The notes: a model not told the origin generated them from the sequence alone. A stretch of 64,000 nucleotides of DNA from Mucilaginibacter terrae (GCF_031951985.1 NZ_JAVLVU010000001.1:930001-994000), one strand, 5' to 3'. Counted from the first letter of the stretch, positions 16,893 through 24,864 are shown. A program made the numbers and translations.

Positions 16893-17801
16893 TCAAAAAA
16901 ATATATCCACCGCTACCCTATACGTATTGCAATGCGCCTCCACAATATCCCTAATGTGAGGCGAATACCCACCGCCCATGCTCACCTGTACGGGTACACC
17001 CGCATTTTTGCACTGCTGTAATACAAAACGGTCGCGCTCTTTGCAAGCTTCTTTAGTGAGGGATAGCTTGCCTAATTTATCCGATTCCAGTACATCTACT
17101 CCCGAAAGGTAAAAAATGAAATCGGGCTTTTGCTGAGCGATTAATTGCGGAACGGTGCAGTATACTAAGTCCAGAAACTCATCATCGCTAACACCATCAG
17201 CCAGCGGTATATCAAGGTCTGATCGTTCTTTGCGGAATGGGAAGTTTTTGTCGCCATGCATGGAGAAGGTGAACACGCGCGGCTCCTGCTCAAATATTTC
17301 GGCAGTGCCATTGCCCTGGTGAACATCTAAATCAATAATTAAGATAGATTGAGCTAATCCTTTATTTAATAAATAATTGGCGGCAATAGCCTGGTCATTT
17401 AACATACAAAAACCTTCGCCCCAATTGCTGCCGGCATGGTGGGTTCCTCCGGCTACGTTAAAGGCTATGCCGTTCTCAAATGCGTAATGGCAACCGTCTA
17501 TAGTTCCTTTGGCAATGCGTATTTCTCGCTCTACCAATTGATGAGTAAGGGGGAAACCTATCCGGCGTTGCTCTTTAGGCAGTAGTGATAAATTGCGCAG
17601 TTGTTCCCAGTAGACTTTGTCGTGTGTTAACAGTATAGTCTCCTCATTCAATGGTTCGGGCGAAAACAGGCTATCCTCAGTGATAAGCCCCTCGTGCAGT
17701 AACTGTTGTGGTATCAGCTCATACTTTAGCATCGGAAACCTGTGCCCTTCGGGCAGTGGATGGGCGTATATAGGGTCGAAAGCGATTTTTAGCATAGGCA
17801 A
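16893..17801 (-). CDS. Histone deacetylase family protein (AcuC-like)
   Basis: A 302-residue zinc-dependent deacetylase of the HDAC/AcuC/AphA superfamily. The general-base pair HH is at 121-122 in GGTHHAGSNWGEGFC, and the zinc-binding motif DLDVHQGNG at 157-165; the second metal aspartate is in LSGVDVLESDKLG. Bacterial members deacetylate acetylated proteins, polyamines or small molecules; the target here is unknown. It begins one base after the bestrophin stop codon and is the last gene of the kynU - bestrophin - deacetylase group. Confidence 0.92.
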   Translation of the reverse strand: MPMLKIAFDPIYAHPLPEGHRFPMLKYELIPQQLLHEGLITEDSLFSPEPLNEETILLTHDKVYWEQLRNLSLLPKEQRRIGFPLTHQLVEREIRIAKGTIDGCHYAFENGIAFNVAGGTHHAGSNWGEGFCMLNDQAIAANYLLNKGLAQSILIIDLDVHQGNGTAEIFEQEPRVFTFSMHGDKNFPFRKERSDLDIPLADGVSDDEFLDLVYCTVPQLIAQQKPDFIFYLSGVDVLESDKLGKLSLTKEACKERDRFVLQQCKNAGVPVQVSMGGGYSPHIRDIVEAHCNTYRVAVDIFF

Positions 17802-18650
17802 TTACTCCAGTATCTCCCCTACGTGTTTCTTAATGTTTAGCGCTATTTTTTCCAGAGGCAAATCATTCTCATCAAAGCCAAACGGATCTTCAATTTCTTC
17901 GGCAATCAACTCAATACTGGCCAACACATACAGCACAAAGGCAATAATTGGTATGATATAATAATGCAGCTCAAACGCCCAAGTGAGCGGCAAACTCATG
18001 ATAAAGAAAAAGATAAACTTTTTAATAAATACGCCATAATTGTAAGGAATAGGCGTGTTTTTAATACGCTCACAAGCACCGCAAATATCAGTGAACGACA
18101 TCAGTTCGGCATTAATGCTCATCAGTTGCTCAGTGTTGATACTGCCATCATTTAACTTATACCCACGAGCTATCATGGCTGATGCTACCTGGTTAGGCAA
18201 ATGTTTATCAGGGTTAAATCCCGCTTTTAGAGCGTTCTTGTTTTGTTGATCGCGTAGATGGTCCTTCAGCGTTTCGGCATATAGCGAAATATGTTGATTA
18301 AAAAACTGCACATCAGCCGCATTACCCAAGTGCCTGACTTTTATGGCCAGGTTACGGCTGTTGTTTACCAATGCGCCCCAAAGTTTACGCCCTTCCCACC
18401 AGCGGTCGTAAGCCGAATTAATGCGGAAGGCCAGCAACAACGACAATACAAAACCTAAAGTGGAATGCACCACGCTGGTTTTATGTATTACACTGCTATC
18501 TGGCAGGTGTATGTAATCCAGTAATAGCCAGGTTACGAGTGCCGAATAAATACCCACCCCAAGCATGAGCGGAAAAAGTTTGAGTAGCGTATCGGACTTA
18601 TGAAAACGGAATAAAAATGTAAACCAGTCTTTGGGGTTATAGGTAATCAT
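17802..18650 (-). CDS. Bestrophin family (UPF0187) ion channel
   Basis: A 282-residue membrane protein with the bestrophin-like N-terminus (WFTFLFRFHKSDTLLKLFPLMLGVGIYSALVTW), the SVVHSTLGFVLSLLLAFRINSAYDRWWEGRKLWG signature and a C-terminal membrane pair followed by EEIEDPFGFDENDLPLEKI, the acidic conserved end. Prokaryotic homologues form pentameric ion channels in the inner membrane. It is six bases from kynU upstream and abuts the deacetylase gene downstream, so all three are probably one transcript. Confidence 0.92.
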   Translation of the reverse strand: MITYNPKDWFTFLFRFHKSDTLLKLFPLMLGVGIYSALVTWLLLDYIHLPDSSVIHKTSVVHSTLGFVLSLLLAFRINSAYDRWWEGRKLWGALVNNSRNLAIKVRHLGNAADVQFFNQHISLYAETLKDHLRDQQNKNALKAGFNPDKHLPNQVASAMIARGYKLNDGSINTEQLMSINAELMSFTDICGACERIKNTPIPYNYGVFIKKFIFFFIMSLPLTWAFELHYYIIPIIAFVLYVLASIELIAEEIEDPFGFDENDLPLEKIALNIKKHVGEILE

Positions 18651-18656
18651 GTAAAG

Positions 18657-19940
18657 TTATAAAGTTTTTGCAGCTTGGGTGAGGTGTAAGGCTGCCGTGT
18701 AAACATCGGTAAAGGTATTGTACAACGGTACAGGGCTTAGCCTGATCACATCGGGTTCGCGCCAGTCGCCAATAACGCCCTGGTTTGCCAAATAATCAAA
18801 AATAGCTTTACCATTACGCTTGCAAATGATGGATAACTGGCTCCCCCGCTCCTGCTGGTTTACTGGCGTTATGATCTTAAATAACTCATCTCCTGCCTGT
18901 TGATTAATTTGATTAATCAAATACTCAAGGTATGCAGTAAGCACCAAAGCCTTTTCACGCAGGGTATTTACACTACCGGCTTGTTCAAAAATGTCAAGTG
19001 ATGCTTTGTGCGCTGCCATCAGCAAAACAGGACTTGTACTTACCTGCCAGCCCTCGGCACCAACCTCGGGTTTAAAGCCGGGAGCCATTTTAAAACGGGT
19101 ATCATTACGGTAGCCCCACCAACCTGCAAAACGGTTTAGTTGCGGGTTGTTATGATGCTTTTCATGCACAAAAATGCCGCTTATACCTCCCGGTCCCGAG
19201 TTCATATATTTGTACGAACACCAGCAGGCAAAATCAGCATTCCATTTGTGTAATTGCAACGGAACATTGCCGGCAGCATGCGCCAGATCGAACCCTGCAA
19301 GAGCACCAACCTCGTGTGCCGTGGCAGCGATATTTTGCATATCAAATAGTTGCCCTGTATAATAATTAATACCGCCAAACAACACCAGCGCAACCTCATT
19401 GCCATGGGCCTTGATCATATTTAAAATATCTTCAGTACGCAAGGTACTTTCGCCAACGCGCGGAAAAATCTCAATCACAGCATCCTCAGGGTTAAAACCG
19501 TGAAACTTTACCTGGCTTTCAACCGCGTACTGGTCTGATGGGAATGCGCCGCCCTCCATTATAATTTTGTAGCGACCGTTTTTAGGCTGATAAAAGCTTA
19601 CCATCAGCAAATGCAGGTTAATGGTAAGCGAGTTCATGATCGTTATCTCGGATGAATGCGCCCCAACAATATTGCACAATGCAGGCAGTAATTGCTTGTG
19701 ATACTCAAGCCACGGGTTATCGCCCTGAAACCATCCCTCAACGGCGAGGCTTTGCCATTCGCCTAATTTTGCGTCAAGATGTTGTTTGGTAGATTTAGGT
19801 TGCAAGCCTAACGAGTTACCACACAGGTAAATAATGTCTTTCCCATTATGCTGAGGTATTAAAAACTGATCGCGATAATTGTGCAGGGCATCCTGCTCGT
19901 CGAGTTGGTGAGCAAACTCGGCGCTGTTCTGAAATTCCAT
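18657..19940 (-). CDS. kynU: Kynureninase
   Basis: PLP enzyme that cleaves kynurenine to anthranilate and alanine (or 3-hydroxykynurenine to 3-hydroxyanthranilate) in tryptophan breakdown and de novo NAD synthesis. At 427 residues it is full length; the PLP lysine is K244 in CSYKYMNSGPGG, with D218/H221 in GFDLAHAAGN, and WWGYRNDTRFKM is typical. Other kynurenine genes are not in this window. First gene of an apparent operon with a bestrophin channel and an HDAC-like deacetylase. A terminator-like hairpin lies 20 bases upstream. Confidence 0.95.
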   Translation of the reverse strand: MEFQNSAEFAHQLDEQDALHNYRDQFLIPQHNGKDIIYLCGNSLGLQPKSTKQHLDAKLGEWQSLAVEGWFQGDNPWLEYHKQLLPALCNIVGAHSSEITIMNSLTINLHLLMVSFYQPKNGRYKIIMEGGAFPSDQYAVESQVKFHGFNPEDAVIEIFPRVGESTLRTEDILNMIKAHGNEVALVLFGGINYYTGQLFDMQNIAATAHEVGALAGFDLAHAAGNVPLQLHKWNADFACWCSYKYMNSGPGGISGIFVHEKHHNNPQLNRFAGWWGYRNDTRFKMAPGFKPEVGAEGWQVSTSPVLLMAAHKASLDIFEQAGSVNTLREKALVLTAYLEYLINQINQQAGDELFKIITPVNQQERGSQLSIICKRNGKAIFDYLANQGVIGDWREPDVIRLSPVPLYNTFTDVYTAALHLTQAAKTL

Positions 19941-19952
19941 GGTTCAATTATA

Positions 19953-19976
19953 CAAAAAAGGCAGGTTTAACCTGCC
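19953..19976 (-). terminator. Terminator between the stress-protein gene and kynU
   Basis: On the minus strand the hairpin GGCAGGTT-A-AACCTGCC is followed by TTTTTTG, a standard intrinsic terminator just after the stop of the 19985-20491 gene. It ends about 13 bases before the kynU start, leaving almost no room for a separate kynU promoter. Confidence 0.8.
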
Positions 19977-19984
19977 GCTTGTTT

Positions 19985-20491
19985 TTATAAATCAACTTTC
20001 TCGTGTTCGCCGGGTTCAAATTTAGTTCCGGTAATTACCGATTTGATCCACTTAAATGCCAGTCCAACTGCACCTGCGCTGTTGTCCCAGTATTCTGCAT
20101 CGGTAATATCCACCCGCAGTAATATCAAAGCTGGATCTTCGGCACCATCTTTAAAAAAAGCTTCGATGAACGGGTTCCATAGCTCTTGCTTTTTGGCGGC
20201 ATCGTCAACCAGATACGCGGTGCCATTTACGCTGATATAAGTATCAGAACTTGCGTTTGCATAGGTTACGTTTACTTTGTTTTCGTAAGAAACCTCGGCC
20301 ACCTTAGGCGAAAACTCGTTGGTGAAAAACCAAAGGCTGCCTTCTACATCAAGCTGGGCAGTAGCCATGGGGCGGCTATGAAAGCCATCGCCTAAGGCAA
20401 AAGTGGTTAACATTGCGGTTTTCGATTTATCGATAAGTCCGCGCAGTTTTTCAATATCTTCCAGTTTTTTCAGATCGTGTTGATAATCCAT
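19985..20491 (-). CDS. Pyridoxamine-phosphate-oxidase-fold general stress protein
   Basis: A 168-residue relative of the protein at 16215-16754, lacking its charged N-terminal extension. The shared core reads SRPMATAQLDVEGSLWFFTNEFSPKVAEV and the C-terminal part DITDAEYWDNSAGAVGLAFKWIKSVITG; both have the WDN motif near the end. Predicted to bind a flavin or related cofactor in the cytoplasm. The gene is followed by a strong terminator and then kynU. The two copies suggest an old duplication, or separate members of a larger family; similarity by eye is moderate. Confidence 0.88.
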   Translation of the reverse strand: MDYQHDLKKLEDIEKLRGLIDKSKTAMLTTFALGDGFHSRPMATAQLDVEGSLWFFTNEFSPKVAEVSYENKVNVTYANASSDTYISVNGTAYLVDDAAKKQELWNPFIEAFFKDGAEDPALILLRVDITDAEYWDNSAGAVGLAFKWIKSVITGTKFEPGEHEKVDL

Positions 20492-20551
20492 AGTAGTGTT
20501 TTTATAGTTTGATATATTATAAACCCACCAGCTTAATTTTTGATTGAAATA

Positions 20552-21157
20552 TTATCGATTAGGTTTACTCACGTAAACATTGCCCTTTACATAGAACCTG
20601 TAAGGTAGCAAAGCATCCTCTTTAGCATATGCTACACCAATGCGCGGAACGGCGGCAATTTCATCATCGGCAAAGATCATACCTCTGTCCTCAATCCACA
20701 TTGTATCACTCTGAAAACTGATGTTGTTGAGTTTGCGGTTAATCCCCAACGCCTTGCCAACCGAACCCGGGCCAGCGGTAATATTGGGTTTAACCAAGGC
20801 CATATTACGGCGATATAGCATAGCATCAATTCCTTGTGTAGGGTTTATTGCCCTAATAAGGACGGCATGAGGTTGCCCTTCAACAGATGTCACCACATTC
20901 AGCATTTCGTGGATGCCATAGCAGAGATAAACATAAGCTACACCTCCACGTTCAAACATGGTTTGTGTGCGTGGTGTTAAACGATTTCCATAGGCGTGCG
21001 ATGCTTTGTCGATAACGCCATTATAAGCTTCCGTTTCTACAATGTATCCACCCGAAACCACACCATCTATACGGGTAAACAAATATTTGCCCAGCAGGTT
21101 ACGCGCCACTTCAACTACGTTGCTGTTGAGATAAAAATCTTCAGGCAGTTTCATCAT
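20552..21157 (-). CDS. 3-methyladenine DNA glycosylase (AAG/MPG type)
   Basis: Base-excision repair enzyme that removes alkylated purines. The 201-residue protein has the AAG core: LLGKYLFTRIDG, IVETEAYNG with the catalytic Glu, DKASHAYGNRLTPRTQTMFERGGVAYVYLCYGIHEMLNVVT, and AGPGSVGKALGI. Length matches the bacterial family. Its first 17 bases overlap the upstream hydrolase gene, so the two are translationally coupled; the fRMsr-type gene lies before that. The grouping suggests a damage-repair operon for methylated DNA and oxidised methionine. Confidence 0.93.
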   Translation of the reverse strand: MMKLPEDFYLNSNVVEVARNLLGKYLFTRIDGVVSGGYIVETEAYNGVIDKASHAYGNRLTPRTQTMFERGGVAYVYLCYGIHEMLNVVTSVEGQPHAVLIRAINPTQGIDAMLYRRNMALVKPNITAGPGSVGKALGINRKLNNISFQSDTMWIEDRGMIFADDEIAAVPRIGVAYAKEDALLPYRFYVKGNVYVSKPNR

Positions 21158-21800
21158 TCAGAATAGATAATACGAGTTTGCTTATTTCGGCTGCGCGAGT
21201 ATAAACCATGTCGTGGCTACCTTTTTCAATAATGTGGGTTGCAGTTACTATTCTGCGGTGCGGAAAGATCAAATCATTATTACCAATGATGTGATGTATT
21301 TTTCCGCCGAGCGGCTTGGGTACCCAATGCAGTATGGCATGCATAGCCCAGCGCATAAATACCGGCGATGATTTTTTGATCATATCGACAAACAGGAAAC
21401 CGGCTTTTCCTTTGGTATCGCCAAACAGTGGTTTGATGATGCTTCCCATAGAGGTATAAAATCCGTGTGGAATGATCTTATAAACCGGTACGTTGCGGAA
21501 AAACCGAAAATAAGCTGGGATTTCTTCGGCCGATTTAATACTCGAAACAATGATTACTTTACCCAACGGAATCAATGTACTTATTTCAACGGTCATCACG
21601 CCACCTAAGGACACACCTAACACATTGGCCCCGTGAGGAATTTGATATATATCGATCAGCTTTTTGGCATAGGTAGTAATAGTATCAATAGGTTCGGGTT
21701 CAATCCAGTCCACATGCACCAGTTCATAGCCAAGTAATTGAAGCTTATCAAACAAGCGCCTGTCGGCCCCCAATCCCGAAATAAGGTAAAGCTTTTGCAT
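21141..21800 (-). CDS. Alpha/beta hydrolase
   Basis: A 219-residue alpha/beta hydrolase. The N-terminus KLYLISGLGADRRLFDKL is the first strand and oxyanion loop, the nucleophile elbow is GVSLGG (Ser 64), and the late HIIGNNDLIFPHRR plus GSHDMVYTRAAEI supply the likely acid and catalytic His. Substrate unknown. It starts one base before the end of the upstream GAF gene region and overlaps the glycosylase gene by 17 bases, so it sits in a three-gene operon. Confidence 0.88.
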   Translation of the reverse strand: MQKLYLISGLGADRRLFDKLQLLGYELVHVDWIEPEPIDTITTYAKKLIDIYQIPHGANVLGVSLGGVMTVEISTLIPLGKVIIVSSIKSAEEIPAYFRFFRNVPVYKIIPHGFYTSMGSIIKPLFGDTKGKAGFLFVDMIKKSSPVFMRWAMHAILHWVPKPLGGKIHHIIGNNDLIFPHRRIVTATHIIEKGSHDMVYTRAAEISKLVLSILNDETA

Positions 21801-22277
21801 TTAGAAGTTAAGAAGCTTTACCAGTTCTTCGAGGTAAATGGCATCAGTTTCGTCAAACTGATCGAGCGATTCACTGTCAACATCCAGCACACCAACCACT
21901 TCGCCTTTATGAATGAGCGGAACTACAATTTCCGATTGCGATAGCGAACTACAGGCAATATGCCCCGGAAAAGCCTCCACATCGGACACAATAAGTGTTT
22001 TCTTTTGCTCCCAGGCTGTTCCGCATACGCCTTTGCCCATGTTAATACGTGTACAAGCTACCGGTCCCTGAAACGGACCTAAAACTAATTGATCGTTTTT
22101 AACCAAATAAAATCCTACCCAAAACCATTTAAACTGCTCTTTGAGGGCAGCGGCCATGTTAGCCAGATTTGCGGTAAGGTCGGGTTCGCCATGCAAAAGG
22201 GCTTCTATCTGCGGCAGCAACGACTGGTATTGTGCTGCTTTATCTGTTGATTGGAGAATATTTAAGTCTTCGGCCAT
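21801..22277 (-). CDS. GAF-domain free methionine-(R)-sulfoxide reductase
   Basis: A 158-residue single GAF domain. The three cysteines used by free methionine-R-sulfoxide reductases are all present: C75 in GPVACTRI, C85 in GKGVCGTAW and C109 in HIACSSLSQSEIVVP. The enzyme reduces free methionine sulfoxide with thioredoxin. First gene of an operon with a hydrolase and a DNA glycosylase. Divergent from the CrtA-like gene. The start ATG is immediately next to a TACTTTTG box. Confidence 0.92.
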   Translation of the reverse strand: MAEDLNILQSTDKAAQYQSLLPQIEALLHGEPDLTANLANMAAALKEQFKWFWVGFYLVKNDQLVLGPFQGPVACTRINMGKGVCGTAWEQKKTLIVSDVEAFPGHIACSSLSQSEIVVPLIHKGEVVGVLDVDSESLDQFDETDAIYLEELVKLLNF

Positions 22278-22281
22278 GGTG

Positions 22282-22289
22282 CAAAAGTA
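22282..22289 (-). promoter_or_regulatory. -7 box next to the fRMsr start codon
   Basis: TACTTTTG on the minus strand ends four bases before the ATG, followed by CACC. A TTG lies 13 bases further upstream, closer than the usual 18. The layout matches ribD and would give a leaderless transcript. Confidence 0.4.
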
Positions 22290-22351
22290 AGCAGGCGGGC
22301 ATCAAATTAAATAAGACAAATATCATATTTAATCATTTATTTCGCATTTCG

Positions 22352-23056
22352 ATGATTGTTAGCCTCACCATAGTACGTTACCGCAAAGCGTTTGTTCCTT
22401 TTGCATTGTTTGCAATGGCCATACACCGGTTGCCGTTAATGCTGCAAAAAGGCTGTACATTTTGGAAACTACTGGGCTGCGGCCGTAATGGCACATTCGA
22501 TCTATCGCCCGACTGGCAGCAATGGGGATTGCTGGCCGTATGGAATACCCGTGCTGATTTTGATAATTTTCAACAGCGTTCCTTAATATCTTTATGGTGG
22601 AAAAAACTGGCAACTGAAAGCTGGACCTTATTAGCCGAACCGCTGCAAAGCCACGGTAAATGGGATGGCAAAGAGCCTTTTGGAAGTGCTAATACGAAAG
22701 ACTATAATGGCCCTGTTGCCGTGCTTACCCGTGCTACTATCAAGCTTAAAAGGTTAAAAAACTTTTGGAGCCACGTTGACCAGGCCGCTGCTCATATGAC
22801 CACCGCAAAAGGCTACATTACATCGGTTGGTATTGGCGAAGCACCGGTTTACCGGCAGGCCACGTTTTCGGTTTGGGAAAGTTTGGATGATGTTAAAGAC
22901 TTTGCCTATCGCTCGCGCGAGCATGCCGAGATCATTAAAAAAACGCGCAGCGAGGGCTGGTATAGCGAAGAACTGTTTGCCCGTTTTAAACCCTTAGCCG
23001 CCTGGGGCACTTTAAATGGTAACGACCCGCTGCAGGGTAAAATTAAATTTGAATAA
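22352..23056 (+). CDS. CrtA-like (spheroidene monooxygenase family) protein
   Basis: A 234-residue protein similar in layout to the spheroidene monooxygenase family: VRYRKAFVPFALFAMAIHRLPL, FWKLLGCGRNGTFDLSPDWQQWGLLAVWNT, and a second-half repeat VWESLDDVKDFAYRSREHAEIIKKTRSEGWYSEELFARF with a His in the position expected for haem binding. The carotenoid role is known for purple bacteria; many Bacteroidota carry such genes without a carotenoid cluster, and none is visible here, so substrate is uncertain. The ATG at 22352 is chosen; the longer frame overlaps the divergent GAF gene. Confidence 0.8.
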   Translation: MIVSLTIVRYRKAFVPFALFAMAIHRLPLMLQKGCTFWKLLGCGRNGTFDLSPDWQQWGLLAVWNTRADFDNFQQRSLISLWWKKLATESWTLLAEPLQSHGKWDGKEPFGSANTKDYNGPVAVLTRATIKLKRLKNFWSHVDQAAAHMTTAKGYITSVGIGEAPVYRQATFSVWESLDDVKDFAYRSREHAEIIKKTRSEGWYSEELFARFKPLAAWGTLNGNDPLQGKIKFE

Positions 23057-23060
23057 CACC

Positions 23061-23306
23061 ATGAGAGTAATAGCCGAAATTCCGCACCCCGATTTTAAGG
23101 TATCGATATTTAATATGAACCGTAAGTTCATCATCAAAATAGAGCAGGGAGCACTCGAACAAACCTACAAGGTAGCCGATTCGGATTTATTGGATGGCGT
23201 AAACAGTGTTTTCGAATTATTGGATGATGCTTTCTATAAAAAAGTGTCGGCACGATTTAATGATATGCGTAAGGATTGGGACGAAACCTATGAAAGGTAT
23301 AATTAA
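23061..23306 (+). CDS. Small conserved hypothetical protein
   Basis: An 81-residue protein, MRVIAEIPHPDFKVSIFNMN at the start and KDWDETYERYN at the end. It has an N-terminal beta-rich half (KFIIKIEQGALEQTYKV) and a C-terminal helical half rich in charges. No family is recognised with certainty. It starts four bases after the CrtA-like stop codon and is probably co-transcribed with it. Its last four bases overlap the convergent 2'-5' RNA ligase gene. Confidence 0.75.
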   Translation: MRVIAEIPHPDFKVSIFNMNRKFIIKIEQGALEQTYKVADSDLLDGVNSVFELLDDAFYKKVSARFNDMRKDWDETYERYN

Positions 23307-23809
23307 CCACTAAATCTAAATTCCTGTACAAACTTCCATGGGCCGCCGTGGTATTCATATAAGGCTAATCCCAATCCATTAATAGCAAAAGGTTTAAAAC
23401 CCTGCTCTAATTGCGCTTTGAGTAACATTGCTACATCGGGGGCAACTTTATTTTGTATGGTAATGTGCGGCCATAGCTTTTGTTTATCCTGCGATATGAG
23501 CCATTCCAACCAAAGCTGTTGCAAGTAATTGTGCAACTGTTTTAACTGAGGACTTTCTATATTAAAAGCTACACCATTACCGATACTTTTTATGCCGCTA
23601 ACCTGTAATTGTAGAAATGGCTGGTTAGCTGCGGCCAGTTCAATATCCTTAATAACCTGAACTTCATTAGCCGGGAGATGATGAAACAACGTTAAATGTG
23701 CATCCAGATAGTTGCGTTCAGGTGGAAAATGCGCCTTGCGCAGTTTATTAAAATATTGCTGGCTTTCGCCGTCAAGCATCAACGTTAATATTAAAGGCGC
23801 ATCGTTCAT
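23303..23809 (-). CDS. 2'-5' RNA ligase / cyclic phosphodiesterase family protein
   Basis: A 168-residue 2H phosphoesterase. Both H-x-T motifs are present: HLT at 38-40 (DAHLTLFHHL) and HIT at 115-117 (WPHITIQNKV), spaced as in the family. Members open or form 2'-5' or cyclic phosphate bonds in RNA; the physiological substrate in bacteria is usually unknown. Transcribed alone; ends over the preceding small gene. Confidence 0.88.
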   Translation of the reverse strand: MNDAPLILTLMLDGESQQYFNKLRKAHFPPERNYLDAHLTLFHHLPANEVQVIKDIELAAANQPFLQLQVSGIKSIGNGVAFNIESPQLKQLHNYLQQLWLEWLISQDKQKLWPHITIQNKVAPDVAMLLKAQLEQGFKPFAINGLGLALYEYHGGPWKFVQEFRFSG

Positions 23810-23909
23810 AATATCTTATGTTAACGCTGCATAAGCGCAAGTGTTTACAACTACATTGGCACGCTCATAATTTATTTACAAAAGTTTAACTTTTATATGC
23901 ACTTTTTAC

Positions 23910-23940
23910 TTGCATAAATAAAATATATTTGAATACTTTG
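23910..23940 (+). promoter_or_regulatory. Putative promoter of the arginine operon leader
   Basis: TTG (23910-23912) and TACTTTG (23934-23940, one base short of the consensus) are 21 bases apart. An exact TATATTTG (23924-23931) also lies in this stretch but is only 11 bases from the TTG. Either would start transcription ahead of the leader ORF at 23976. Confidence 0.35.
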
Positions 23941-23975
23941 CACAAAATTCTAAAACATAGAACATAATTTAAAAA

Positions 23976-24101
23976 ATGAACATCCAAAGCATATTTAGGC
24001 CCCTTACCGTAGCAGTATCTGCCTGGTTTGCCGTTGCTTTGAACGTTACTGTTTTAGTTAATTTTCCGTCACGACGACGATTATTTATTCCTCGGGTTTG
24101 A
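23976..24101 (+). CDS. Arginine-rich leader ORF upstream of the arginine operon
   Basis: A 41-codon ORF (ATG 23976, TGA 24099-24101) beginning MNIQSIFRPLTVAVSAWF. Codons 33-35 are three consecutive CGA (24072-24080) and codon 40 is CGG, so four of the last nine residues are arginine, just before the stop. CGA looks uncommon in the adjoining arginine genes, where CGT and CGC dominate by eye. Overlapping hairpins follow, and the first operon gene starts 115 bases later. The position, short length, clustered codons for the pathway end product and following hairpins are those of a ribosome-mediated attenuation leader. It could instead be a small hydrophobic membrane peptide, since residues 11-30 are hydrophobic. 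Confidence 0.55.
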   Translation: MNIQSIFRPLTVAVSAWFAVALNVTVLVNFPSRRRLFIPRV

Positions 24102-24147
24102 GAAAGCATTTGCTTTTACTACAACCAAACTGGAACCAGTGCGTTCC
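24102..24147 (+). promoter_or_regulatory. Possible attenuator hairpins of the arginine operon
   Basis: Three short inverted pairs follow the leader stop: AAAGC/GCTTT (about 24103-24116), ACTG/CAGT (24129-24140), and GGAAC/GTTCC (24132-24147) followed by TTTATT. The second and third share bases and cannot form together. In addition GTTTG (24096-24100) at the leader stop codon can pair with CAAAC (24126-24130). The stems are short (4-6 bp), so folding energy needs calculation. Confidence 0.35.
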
Positions 24148-24216
24148 TTTATTAACCCCTTTAAATTTCACACAGGCAGTAAGCCGATAGTTTAACGTTA
24201 GTTCGTTTTATTACTC

Positions 24217-24864
24217 ATGACCTTACAAGATTTTGATATAATTGTTGCAGCTGAAAAGCACGCTGATTACGCTACACAAATTTGCGATGAAATGGCGGCA
24301 TCGGCCAAGGCTCGCGGTACCGGTATTGCACAGCGTTCGCCTGAGTATGTTGCCAATAAAATGCTCGAAGGAAAGGCCGTAATTGCCTTGCACAAGGATG
24401 GCACATGGGCAGGTTTTTGCTACATCGAAACCTGGAGCCATGGCGACTTTGTGGCCAACTCGGGCCTCATTGTTAATCCGGAGTTTAGAAAAGTTGGTTT
24501 AGCTAAAGCCGTTAAAATGGCCGTATTCCAGTTATCGCGCGATAAATATCCTCACGCCAAAATATTTGGTTTAACAACGGGCTTGGCCGTAATGAAGATA
24601 AATTCTGAACTGGGTTACGAACCTGTTACCTACTCTGAACTTACCCAGGACGAAGACTTTTGGAAAGGATGCCGCAGTTGTGTTAACTACGATATTTTAA
24701 CTTCGAAAGAGCGCAAAAACTGCATGTGTACCGCCATGCTGTGGGACCCTGAAGACAAGCAAAAACAGTTTGAAGAAAACTTAAAAAAGATAACCCATAA
24801 GGCCACCTTATTGGAGCGTATTGAAAATGCGCTTAAAAAGAGCCTTAAGAACATACATTTTTAA
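24217..24864 (+). CDS. GNAT N-acetyltransferase, first enzyme gene of the arginine operon
   Basis: A 215-residue acyltransferase with the acyl-CoA binding region around SGLIVNPEFRKVGLAKAVKMAV (82-103) and FGLTTGLAVMKINSELGYEP (117-136). Its position directly before argG in this operon, which has no classical ArgA or ArgJ, suggests that it acylates glutamate (acetyl or succinyl) as the first step; this is an inference. The C-terminal part carries four cysteines in two pairs (C152/C155 and C169/C171), which could bind a metal. Preceded by the arginine-codon leader. Confidence 0.85.
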   Translation: MTLQDFDIIVAAEKHADYATQICDEMAASAKARGTGIAQRSPEYVANKMLEGKAVIALHKDGTWAGFCYIETWSHGDFVANSGLIVNPEFRKVGLAKAVKMAVFQLSRDKYPHAKIFGLTTGLAVMKINSELGYEPVTYSELTQDEDFWKGCRSCVNYDILTSKERKNCMCTAMLWDPEDKQKQFEENLKKITHKATLLERIENALKKSLKNIHF

